From: CAG-533 sp963645165
GTDB taxonomy: Bacteria; Bacillota_I; Bacilli_A; RF39; UBA660
Assembly (NCBI GenBank): GCA_963645165.1
Contig: CAVIQT010000084.1
Span: forward strand, 1-16,658
Direction of reading: 5' to 3'
Length of the DNA: 16,658 nucleotides
Below the pieces are notes generated by a model. It was not told the DNA's origin. It saw only the letters and a list, made by a program, of their open reading frames with translations, and made no database searches. The position numbers and the translations under genes were made by a program. This document shows positions 7,278-12,800 of the stretch, in pieces (position 1 is the stretch's first letter; each line of letters opens with the position of its first letter).

Positions 7278-7306
7278 ATATTACCATAGTTAATGTTATA
7301 TTACAA
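7278..7306 (-). promoter_or_regulatory. Candidate promoter of the DUF4143 ATPase gene
   Basis: TTGTAA (7306-7301), 17-bp spacer, TAATAT (7283-7278), 24 bp upstream of the start codon. It lies just downstream of the 40-bp repeat. Confidence 0.45.
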
Positions 7307-7310
7307 GCAT

Positions 7311-7350
7311 AACAGGCAAATTTCACATAATTCATTGTGCATTTTTCACA
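7311..7350. repeat. Dispersed about 40-bp repeat, copy 2
   Basis: Plus strand AACAGGCAAATTTCACA followed by TTCATTGTGCATTTTTCA, about 34/39 identical to 3790-3829. It lies inside the element, upstream of the ATPase promoter. A partial third copy follows at 7357-7371. Confidence 0.7.
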
Positions 7351-7356
7351 ATTTTC

Positions 7357-7371
7357 AACAGGCAAATTTCA
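7357..7371. repeat. 15-bp partial copy of the dispersed repeat
   Basis: AACAGGCAAATTTCA is an exact repeat of 7311-7325, 46 bp away. It creates a tandem arrangement upstream of the ATPase gene. Confidence 0.65.
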
Positions 7372-7375
7372 TAAT

Positions 7376-7406
7376 ATAAAAATAACATCATTTAAAAGAT
7401 GTTATT
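7376..7406 (-). terminator. Terminator just inside the element, stopping truncated spoVS transcripts
   Basis: Minus strand AATAACATC (7406-7398), 8-nt loop, GATGTTATT (7389-7381) then TTTAT. It ends transcription entering from the spoVS 5' fragment before it reaches the ATPase gene. No T-run follows on the plus strand. Confidence 0.7.
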
Positions 7407-7461
7407 GAAATATGCTAAGTCAGATTTTTAACTAAAAGTTATTTAATTTCATAAACAGAGT

Positions 7462-7629
7462 TTATGGAGTGGCGAGACCTCTTGCAATTGCGATTGCTTT
7501 AATTGCTTGATTTAAACTTCCAGCTCCAATTGTTTGGATTTCAACTACTCCATCTAGTCTAAAAACATTGGCAATTGCTCCTGCTACTTTGCTAGGATTA
7601 CTCTTACTAGATACTTTTAATGTTTCCAT
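7462..7629 (-). pseudogene. spoVS: 5' fragment of interrupted spoVS (codons 1-51 plus 4 element codons)
   Basis: ATG 7629, preceded by AAGGAGG, opens METLKVSSKSNPSKVAGAIA and runs through EIQTIGAGSLNQAIKAIAIARG, the signature of SpoVS (family SpoVS-like, Alba-related small fold). After Arg50-Gly51 the reading frame enters the element and ends four residues later (LATP, stop at 7464-7462). The 55-aa product lacks the C-terminal strands and is probably non-functional. Its promoter, RBS and sequence are intact and show no decay, so the interruption may be recent or reversible. The insertion falls in IARG, one of the most conserved stretches of the family. The upstream unknown gene ends 65 bp away with no terminator, so read-through is possible. 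Confidence 0.93.
7467..7490 (-). other. attL: spoVS/element junction
   Basis: The minus strand reads spoVS ...GCAATTGCAAGA, GG (7479-7478), then element TCTCGCCACTC (7477-7467). The element half mirrors the GAGTAACGAGA half at attR in 9 of 11 positions, as expected for an attP with asymmetric central dinucleotide. Confidence 0.8.
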
Positions 7630-7638
7630 TTTGCCTCC

Positions 7639-7657
7639 TTCATAAAAATATTATGAA
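7639..7657. promoter_or_regulatory. Inverted repeat overlapping the spoVS promoter/RBS region
   Basis: TTCATAA (7639-7645), 5-nt spacer, TTATGAA (7651-7657): a perfect 7-bp inverted repeat directly upstream of the spoVS RBS. On the minus strand its first arm contains CATAAT, a possible -10. It could be an operator or a weak leader hairpin. Confidence 0.35.
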
Positions 7658-7694
7658 AGATATATTGGTTTTAGAATAAGAGTATTTAGTTAAA

Positions 7695-8279
7695 TTATAA
7701 TGTTTTATTTTGAATATTATTTAATTTTGTTAATTTTAAATATTTAGGAACTTCTTTAACCGTAATTATTTCATTTAGATGTTCTTCTACTTTTTCTTTA
7801 TCTAAATCAGATGCTAGACAAAACACGTTATTTCCATATCTTGTCTTACCTGAATATAAATCAGACCAGTGATTTCTTAGAGATATTAATATAGGTACTA
7901 AGGTAAATTTTCCATTATTAAATAATACTGTATAAGGGGTAATATCTCCAGATGGAAGTAAGTTGCCTACAATAGGAAGAAGTAACGTATTTTCATTAAT
8001 AACTACTTTTACTTTTTCACTATTATATGTATAAGCACCTTTACGATTAAAATATATTTTACTTAAATTATCATCTTCACTTATAGCCATATCTTCATAT
8101 TTATTTTGTATTTCTTTAGGTAAATCATTAATATAACAATATAAGTTTTGAGGTTTTACAACTTTTCTTGTTACTATAAATGGTAGGCATTCTTTAAAGC
8201 CACCATTAGCAAGTGTGTATACTTTAACTGATTTTAATAGTTCTTTTGGAACATATCTAATATTTAAAAACTTTTTCAT
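7695..8279 (-). CDS. Conserved-looking protein of unknown function, coupled to a methyltransferase
   Basis: I do not recognise this 194-aa protein. It starts MKKFLNIRYVPKELLKSVKV, has no signal peptide or transmembrane segment, and mixes beta-rich stretches such as NTLLLPIVGNLLPSGDITPY and KFTLVPILISLRNHWSDLY. It lacks a recognisable catalytic motif. Start 8279 is preferred over ATG 8291, because it makes an ATGA overlap with the methyltransferase stop codon, implying translational coupling. That context suggests a role linked to RNA modification or ribosomes, but only by association. Downstream, spoVS begins 66 bp later with no intervening terminator, so the unmodified locus may have been a three-gene transcript. 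Confidence 0.7.
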   Translation of the reverse strand: MKKFLNIRYVPKELLKSVKVYTLANGGFKECLPFIVTRKVVKPQNLYCYINDLPKEIQNKYEDMAISEDDNLSKIYFNRKGAYTYNSEKVKVVINENTLLLPIVGNLLPSGDITPYTVLFNNGKFTLVPILISLRNHWSDLYSGKTRYGNNVFCLASDLDKEKVEEHLNEIITVKEVPKYLKLTKLNNIQNKTL

Positions 8280-9124
8280 AAACTTTCCCATCTAGCAGTT
8301 ATCCCACATGGTAATATTAAACCATCTTTTGCCTTAACCCCTAATTCAGTGCTGGTAATTATTCCTTTTTTATTTATGGTTTTTTTTAAGATATTTTCTA
8401 AAACAGTCATTGATAAACCAGTTGTGTAGGAATTTATAATAAATAAAAGTGGTTCATCTTTAAGTAGCTGTGATGCATCACAAACTAAATTATATAAGTC
8501 TTTTTCGACCATCCAGACTTCATTTTTGGCACCTCTACCAAAAGATGGTGGATCCATAATAATTATATCGTATTTATTTCCTCTTCTGATTTCTCTTTTA
8601 ACTAGTTTTTTTACATCATCTATATAAAATTTAATTTTACTTTCATCTAATTTATTTAATCTAACATTTTCTTTAGCCCACTCTATCATACCTTTAGATG
8701 AATCAACATGAACTACGTTAGCGCCTTCCATTAAAGCAGAAACGCTGGCAGCGCCAGTATAGGCAAATAAGTTAAGAACATTTACCTCTTTACTAGCATT
8801 TTTAATTTTATATCTTAAAATATCCCAGTTATATGATTGTTCTGGAAAAAGGCCCGTGTGTTTAAATCCCATTAATTTTAAATTAAATTTCATATCTTTA
8901 TAGTTAACTACCCATGATGACGGAACATTTCTATTAATTATCCAAGAGCCGCCGCCGGTATTTGAGCGATTATATGTGGCATCTACTTTAATATTATTTA
9001 CATCTCCTGGCCATATGATTTCAGGGTCTGGTCTTTTTAAATAAACACTACCCCATCTTTCATATTTATAACCATTATTCATAGCTAGTATTTCATAATC
9101 ATTAAAATCTTTTATTGTTTCCAT
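8276..9124 (-). CDS. Class I SAM-dependent methyltransferase, RlmI/RlmK-like
   Basis: The 282-aa protein carries a Rossmann methyltransferase core: motif I VLNLFAYTGAASVSALMEGA (about 114-133) for SAM binding, VVHVDSSKGMIEWAKENVRL with the ribose-binding acidic residue, and motif IV IIIMDPPSFGRG (about 187-198). The D-PP-SF-GRG form and FAYTGAAS are typical of the RlmI/RlmK/RsmJ-type family that methylates cytosine C5 or guanine in 23S rRNA. The N-terminal PUA-like domain seen in RlmI is not evident; instead there is a roughly 100-residue beta-rich region. The exact target nucleotide cannot be told from sequence. ATG 9124 follows GAGGTTG. Ends in TGA overlapping the next start. Confidence 0.85.
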   Translation of the reverse strand: METIKDFNDYEILAMNNGYKYERWGSVYLKRPDPEIIWPGDVNNIKVDATYNRSNTGGGSWIINRNVPSSWVVNYKDMKFNLKLMGFKHTGLFPEQSYNWDILRYKIKNASKEVNVLNLFAYTGAASVSALMEGANVVHVDSSKGMIEWAKENVRLNKLDESKIKFYIDDVKKLVKREIRRGNKYDIIIMDPPSFGRGAKNEVWMVEKDLYNLVCDASQLLKDEPLLFIINSYTTGLSMTVLENILKKTINKKGIITSTELGVKAKDGLILPCGITARWESL

Positions 9125-9166
9125 AACAACCTCAATTCATTAATATATTATCATAATTTAGGGGAA

Positions 9167-9189
9167 ACAAAAAGAGTTTAATAAACCCT
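9167..9189 (-). terminator. Terminator after the DUF4143 pseudogene
   Basis: Minus strand AGGGTTT, ATT loop, AAACTCT (one G-T pair), followed by TTTTTG. Confidence 0.6.
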
Positions 9190-9194
9190 TAGTG

Positions 9195-9564
9195 TTAGTC
9201 TATATTCAAGTTATTTATGTATTCTATAAAATAAAGAGGAATATTTATAATTTTACCATCTTTACTTAGATTATTTAGTGAAAATCTAAGAGATAATTCA
9301 TTATCATTTTTATTATTATATTTAGTTAAACTATTATTATTGGTACTTTTATCAGATTTTACTTCAATGGGGATTATTTTATTGTTTTTTGAATGACAAA
9401 ATCAATTTCATTTCTATCAAAAGTATAATAATTAGGGCTTTCATCAAATAAATATTTTAGTGTATTTGCTACATAATTTTCTATAAAAGCACCTTTTAGT
9501 ATTAATGGGTTCTATCTTCACTATTTTTCCAATCAATTAATTTATCTAATATAAATCTTTTCAT
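9195..9564 (-). pseudogene. Deleted and frameshifted relic of a DUF4143 ATPase
   Basis: ATG 9564, with GGGAG upstream, begins MKRFILDKLIDWKNSEDR, the standard start of DUF4143-type AAA ATPases. A frameshift follows, then PLILKGA, which normally precedes the Walker A loop (RQVGKT). Instead the sequence jumps directly to FIENYVANTLKYLF, the start of the C-terminal DUF4143 domain, continuing to YYTFDRNEIDFVIQ. A second frameshift precedes NNKIIPIEVKSDK and the run to the TAA at 9197-9195. Thus about 300 residues of ATPase core are missing. The C-terminal ends with its own terminator. It is a different paralogue from the intact gene at 5970-7253. It follows glyS and cannot be functional as an ATPase. 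Confidence 0.85.
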
Positions 9565-9603
9565 AGTATTATCTCCCAATATGTGAATCACACTTTTGTA
9601 ATT

Positions 9604-10980
9604 TTATAGTTTTATTCTATCTTCAATGTACTTAGATAAATCAGATATTTTTATTGTTTCTTGTTTCATTGTATCACGGTCTCTAACAGTAACTGTACCA
9701 TCATTAATGGTATTATCATCTACAGTAATAGCAAAAGGGGTTCCAACGGCATCACATCTGCGATATCTTTTACCTATTGATCCGCTTTCATCGTAACTAA
9801 CATTATATTCTTTAGAAAGTAAAGTATATATTTCCATGGCTTTTTCACTATGGTTTTTCTTGATAAGTGGTAATATAGTAGCTTTAATTGGGCTTAAATA
9901 AGGAATAACTTTTAATACTTCTCTTTCTTCACCATTTTCGAGTGTTTCTTTATTATAAGCATCACATAATACAGTTAAGATTAATCTATCCAAGCCTACA
10001 CTAGGCTCAATAACATATGGCAAATATTTTTCATTGGTTACGGGATCTAGATATCTTAAATCTTGATTTGAGTGTTTCATATGAACACCTAAGTCATAGT
10101 CTGTTCGGTCAGCAATTCCCCATAATTCACCCCAGCCAAATGGATATTTATATTCTATATCAGTAGTTGCTTTACTATAAAAAGATAGTTCTTCTTTGGC
10201 ATGATCACGGTATCTTAAGTTTTCTTCTTTTATACCAAGTAATTTTAGGAAATTGATGCAGTATTCTTTATAGTATTTAAACCATTCTAAATCAGTTCCT
10301 GGTTTACAGAAGAATTCTAATTCCATTTGTTCAAATTCTCTAATTCTAAAAATAAAGTTTCCTGGCGTTATTTCATTTCTAAAACTTTTACCAGTTTGAC
10401 CAATACCAAAAGGAACTTTAGCTCTCATACTTCTTTGAACATTTAAAAAGTTAGTAAAAATACCTTGAGCAGTTTCACCTCTTAAATAGCAAATACTTTT
10501 AGCATCTTCGGTAACACCAATATGAGTTTCAAATAGTAAGTTAAATTTTCTAATATCAGTAAAGTCAGTACTACCACATTTAGGGCAAGCAATTTTATTT
10601 TCTTTAATGAAGTCTTCTAACTTTTTATTATCCCATCCATCACCAGTTTCTTTACCATTAGTAAAGTCTTCTACTAATTTATCAGCACGGTATCTACTTT
10701 TACATTTTTTACAGTCCATTAGGGGGTCTGCAAAGCTTGTAACATGACCTGATGCTACCCAGACTTCTGGATTCATTAAAATAGCAGCATCAAGTCCATA
10801 ATTATTAGGTATCTCGGTAATAAATTTTTTCCACCAAGCTTTTCTAATATTTTCTTTTAATTCTTTTCCTAAAGGACCAAAGTCCCAAGTATTAGATAAG
10901 CCTCCATAAATTTCTGATCCTTGAAATATAAATCCATAATTTTTACAATAATTTACAATATCATCCATATTAAATTTCAT
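9604..10980 (-). CDS. glyS: Glycyl-tRNA synthetase, single-chain class II type
   Basis: It charges tRNA-Gly with glycine using ATP, in the cytoplasm, as a homodimer. At 458 aa it is the single-chain alpha2 enzyme, not the bacterial alpha/beta GlyQ-GlyS pair. Visible marks: GSEIYGGLSNTWDFGPLG at residues 21-38, a zinc site from Cys90, Cys93, Cys132 and Cys135, LRGETAQGIF (167-176), class II motif 2 FRNEITPGNFIFRIREFEQ (200-218), motif 3 in GLDRLILTVL, and a C-terminal anticodon-binding domain from about residue 350 (YLSPIKATILPLIKK). ATG 10980 lies 1 nt after the LOG gene stop, with AAAGAGGT as RBS inside that gene. The two are cotranscribed behind a T-box leader. Confidence 0.96.
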   Translation of the reverse strand: MKFNMDDIVNYCKNYGFIFQGSEIYGGLSNTWDFGPLGKELKENIRKAWWKKFITEIPNNYGLDAAILMNPEVWVASGHVTSFADPLMDCKKCKSRYRADKLVEDFTNGKETGDGWDNKKLEDFIKENKIACPKCGSTDFTDIRKFNLLFETHIGVTEDAKSICYLRGETAQGIFTNFLNVQRSMRAKVPFGIGQTGKSFRNEITPGNFIFRIREFEQMELEFFCKPGTDLEWFKYYKEYCINFLKLLGIKEENLRYRDHAKEELSFYSKATTDIEYKYPFGWGELWGIADRTDYDLGVHMKHSNQDLRYLDPVTNEKYLPYVIEPSVGLDRLILTVLCDAYNKETLENGEEREVLKVIPYLSPIKATILPLIKKNHSEKAMEIYTLLSKEYNVSYDESGSIGKRYRRCDAVGTPFAITVDDNTINDGTVTVRDRDTMKQETIKISDLSKYIEDRIKL

Positions 10981-10981
10981 T

Positions 10982-11503
10982 TTATTCTACCTCTTTCTTT
11001 AATTCATCTATTGTATTTATAATTATTAAATTATCTAAGTCATCTTCATATAATATATGATTGTTTTTATTCTTTTCTAAGAAGTTAATTAATTCATCAT
11101 AAAATCCTTCATAATTATATAATAATAATTTTTTATCTTGTTTATTAGTTTTAAATTCTTCTAAGAAACCAAATAGTTCTGAATATGTTCCTATTCCACC
11201 TGGTAAGATTAAAAATATATCTGCTAGTTCATACATTCTTTTAAGTCTTTCAAATGAAGTATGATATTCTTCTATTTTTGTATCAATACCATTTTTAGGA
11301 TACTTATCTAAATTAATTCCATGAACATATTTATTATTATCTAGAAAGGTATGAGCACATATTCCCATCATCCCTTTATCATATGAACCATATACTAGTG
11401 TATAATCTTTTGAACATATATAGTTACATATTCTTTTAGTTTCATTAAGTATTTCTTTACTTATAAGTGGATTTGATCCACAGCCAATAAATATTTTTTT
11501 CAT
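10982..11503 (-). CDS. LOG-family protein (nucleoside 5'-monophosphate phosphoribohydrolase-like)
   Basis: A 173-aa Rossmann-like protein with the LOG signature PGGIGTYSE at 101-109, preceded by the arginine-containing SFERLKRM (83-90) and the nucleotide-binding loop YGSYDKGMMG (38-47). LOG enzymes cleave ribose-5-phosphate from adenine-type nucleotide monophosphates; in bacteria they act in purine turnover or produce cytokinin-like bases, and many remain uncharacterised. The frame is open further upstream to 11563, but that part runs through the T-box antiterminator. The real start is ATG 11503, with AGGAGGG 3 nt upstream. It is the first gene of the glyS operon, so it should respond to uncharged tRNA-Gly. 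The reason for pairing it with GlyRS is unknown. Confidence 0.88.
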   Translation of the reverse strand: MKKIFIGCGSNPLISKEILNETKRICNYICSKDYTLVYGSYDKGMMGICAHTFLDNNKYVHGINLDKYPKNGIDTKIEEYHTSFERLKRMYELADIFLILPGGIGTYSELFGFLEEFKTNKQDKKLLLYNYEGFYDELINFLEKNKNNHILYEDDLDNLIIINTIDELKKEVE

Positions 11504-11513
11504 TTTCCCTCCT

Positions 11514-11627
11514 AAAATAAAAAGACTCTTATACCATAGGGACGCATTTTTACGTGGTTCCACCCTAATTTAGAGTCTTCATTTAGATATAGCTCGTTCT
11601 TTTCCAAGGAAGTCATCGCTTAAATAC
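11514..11627 (-). promoter_or_regulatory. T-box riboswitch leader, unusually short, upstream of the LOG-glyS operon
   Basis: On the minus strand the conserved T-box TTAGGGTGGAACCACG (11568-11553) is followed by CGTCCCT (11544-11538), giving the antiterminator with its UGGA bulge for the tRNA acceptor end. An exact 8-bp stem, AAGACTCT (11579-11572) with AGAGTCTT (11529-11522), then T5 forms a terminator-like hairpin just before the LOG RBS. The predicted transcript start lies near 11627, leaving only about 45 nt 5' of the terminator arm, where a full T-box has 100 nt or more of Stem I-III. This 45 nt contains AAGCGATGA and a short hairpin whose loop holds GGA, a glycine codon that could be the specifier. 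Gly specificity rests on the downstream glyS. Confidence 0.85.
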
Positions 11628-11633
11628 AAGTTT

Positions 11634-11662
11634 ATTATATAAAAATATTATTCCTTTTTCAA
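11634..11662 (-). promoter_or_regulatory. Strong sigma-A promoter of the T-box/LOG/glyS operon
   Basis: TTGAAA (11662-11657), exactly 17 bp, TATAAT (11639-11634). It is the best sigma-A match in the window. It fixes the likely start of the leader RNA about 7 nt downstream of the -10. Confidence 0.85.
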
Positions 11663-11699
11663 GTCTTTTATTAACACAATTACGCCTATTTGAGTACAC

Positions 11700-11705
11700 T
11701 ATAAT
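11700..11705 (+). promoter_or_regulatory. -10 box of the YjcZ-like gene
   Basis: Perfect TATAAT on the plus strand, 21 bp upstream of the start codon. No good sigma-A -35 is found 16-18 bp upstream, so another sigma factor or an activator could be used. It is divergent from the glyS promoter, about 38 bp from its -35. Confidence 0.4.
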
Positions 11706-11726
11706 AGATACAAAGGAGGTATAAGA

Positions 11727-11930
11727 ATGTATTATTATGGATATAATGGCGGTAATGCGATGGGTGGATATGGTTATGGAAACCCATGTTGCAATGCTGG
11801 TTATAGCTATGTCGGAAATACTACTGGTGGTTATGGACTAGGTGCTGCCTTATGGATAGTTCTATTTATTCTTTTAGTTATTATAATTGGAGCTGGCTGG
11901 AGCTGGGGAAACAATAACAATAATAACTAG
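11727..11930 (+). CDS. YjcZ-like Gly/Tyr-rich small membrane protein
   Basis: A 67-aa protein. Residues 1-40 are rich in Gly, Tyr and Asn with a CC pair (NPCCNAGY). Residues 41-56 (LWIVLFILLVIIIGAG) form one transmembrane helix matching the ALIVVLFILLIIVG core of YjcZ-family peptides of spore-forming Bacillota. The end is WSWG followed by six Asn. YjcZ-type proteins are small, spore-associated or membrane peptides of unknown function; typical members are 40-60 aa. The RBS AAAGGAGG is strong, with ATG 7 nt after it. It is monocistronic, closed by a terminator at 11943, and transcribed divergently from the glyS operon. The similarity is confined to the membrane core, so the family call is moderate. 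Confidence 0.7.
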   Translation: MYYYGYNGGNAMGGYGYGNPCCNAGYSYVGNTTGGYGLGAALWIVLFILLVIIIGAGWSWGNNNNNN

Positions 11931-11942
11931 ATAAAGATTATT

Positions 11943-11966
11943 GACTATTTAGTTGATAGTCTTTTT
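11943..11966 (+). terminator. Terminator of the YjcZ-like gene
   Basis: GACTAT (11943-11948), 7-nt loop, ATAGTC (11956-11961), then TTTTT. Confidence 0.8.
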
Positions 11967-11992
11967 ATTTTCTAAAATATATAGGTTAAATG

Positions 11993-12001
11993 TGCTATAA
12001 T
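11993..12001 (+). promoter_or_regulatory. Extended -10 promoter of the SPFH gene
   Basis: TGCTATAAT is an extended -10 20 bp upstream of the start codon. No clear -35 is visible; extended -10 promoters often lack one. Confidence 0.55.
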
Positions 12002-12021
12002 TTTGGGGAAAGGAGATAGTT

Positions 12022-12780
12022 ATGGGAACAATTATACAATTACTAGTTTTTTTAGTAATAATTCTTTTTATTAGTTCTATTAGACAAATTAATGAATATG
12101 AAAGAGGTGTATTATTTCGTTTTGGTAAATTTAAACGTATTTTAAATCCTGGATGGAGATTAATTTATCCGATTATTGATTCAATGAAAAAAGTTGATAT
12201 TAGAACTAAAGCAGTTGATGTGCCTGAGCAAGATGCAATTACTAAGGATAATGTTTCTATTAGAATTAATGCAGTTTTATATTACAAGATATTTGATGCA
12301 TCTAAAGCTATTATTGCGGTAGAAAATTATAAATATGCGGTTGCGCAGCTTGCACAAACAACAATGAGAAATGCGGTTGGTGCTGTATCTTTAGATGAGT
12401 TACTTGCAGAAAGGGATAAAATTTCAGAGGAAATATGTAAAATCGTTGATGAGGCTACTGATCCATGGGGTGTTAAAGTTGAAAATGTTGAACTTAAAGA
12501 CATATCTTTACCAGAAGAAATGAAAAGAGTTATTGCTAGAGTGGCTGAGGCTGAACGTGAAAAACAAGCAGTTATTACTAAGGCTAAAGGTGAAGTTGAA
12601 GCATCAGAAAATTTGGCTAAAGCGGCTAATCTTATGTCAAAAACCCCTGGGGCTCTACATTTAAGAACGTTATCTACAATAAGTGATATTTCATCAGATA
12701 ATTCTAATACAATAGTTTTTGCTCTTCCAATTGATGTTCTAGATGCAATTAAGGGATACTCTGAAAATAAAAAGAAATAA
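12022..12780 (+). CDS. SPFH/Band 7 stomatin-like membrane protein
   Basis: A 252-aa protein with an N-terminal membrane hairpin/anchor (residues 4-20, IQLLVFLVIILFISSI) followed by the Band 7 domain: EYERGVLFRFGKF, LNPGWRLIYPIID, VDVPEQDAITKDNVSI, YAVAQLAQTTMRNAVG and LDELLAERDKI. A coiled-coil follows, with AEREKQAVITKAKGEVEASE, then a C-terminal oligomerisation segment. This is the bacterial slipin/stomatin group, which assembles into large membrane rings and influences membrane microdomains or proteases such as FtsH. Its usual partner NfeD is not next to it. Start ATG 12022 follows AAAGGAGA. The gene is monocistronic: own extended -10 promoter, terminator over its stop codon. Confidence 0.92.
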   Translation: MGTIIQLLVFLVIILFISSIRQINEYERGVLFRFGKFKRILNPGWRLIYPIIDSMKKVDIRTKAVDVPEQDAITKDNVSIRINAVLYYKIFDASKAIIAVENYKYAVAQLAQTTMRNAVGAVSLDELLAERDKISEEICKIVDEATDPWGVKVENVELKDISLPEEMKRVIARVAEAEREKQAVITKAKGEVEASENLAKAANLMSKTPGALHLRTLSTISDISSDNSNTIVFALPIDVLDAIKGYSENKKK

Positions 12781-12799
12781 CCGGTTAGGTTATTTTTTT
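12776..12799 (+). terminator. Terminator of the SPFH gene
   Basis: AATAACC (12776-12782), GGTTA loop, GGTTATT (12788-12794), then a T-run. It includes the stop codon. Confidence 0.85.
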
Positions 12800-12800
12800 A

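Larger units (their letters stand above)
3992..7478 (-). mobile_element. 3.49-kb serine-recombinase element integrated in spoVS
   Basis: Bounded by the shared GG at 3992-3991 and 7479-7478; equivalent positions are 3,487 bp apart. Contents in transcription order: terminator, tandem repeats, DUF4143 ATPase, SHOCT-like protein, serine recombinase. No capsid, conjugation or replication genes are present, so this is a minimal element. Removing it across GG restores an uninterrupted 86-codon spoVS, and its joined ends form a symmetric attP. Both are seen directly in the sequence. Whether it excises during sporulation, as skin does, is inference. Confidence 0.9.

Noticed and set aside
7311..7371. 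CRISPR-like repeats
   Set aside because: Only two copies, one partial, with no regular spacers and no cas genes.
7462..7629. The 55-aa SpoVS fragment as a genuine small gene
   Set aside because: It matches only SpoVS residues 1-51, and its last four codons come from the inserted element.
8276..8279. Alternative genetic code (UGA as Trp), suggested by low GC
   Set aside because: Trp residues are TGG throughout the intact genes, and TGA ends the methyltransferase within an ATGA overlap.
11504..11563. A 20-residue N-terminal extension of the LOG protein
   Set aside because: It is the T-box antiterminator and terminator read as protein; the strong RBS directs initiation at 11503.
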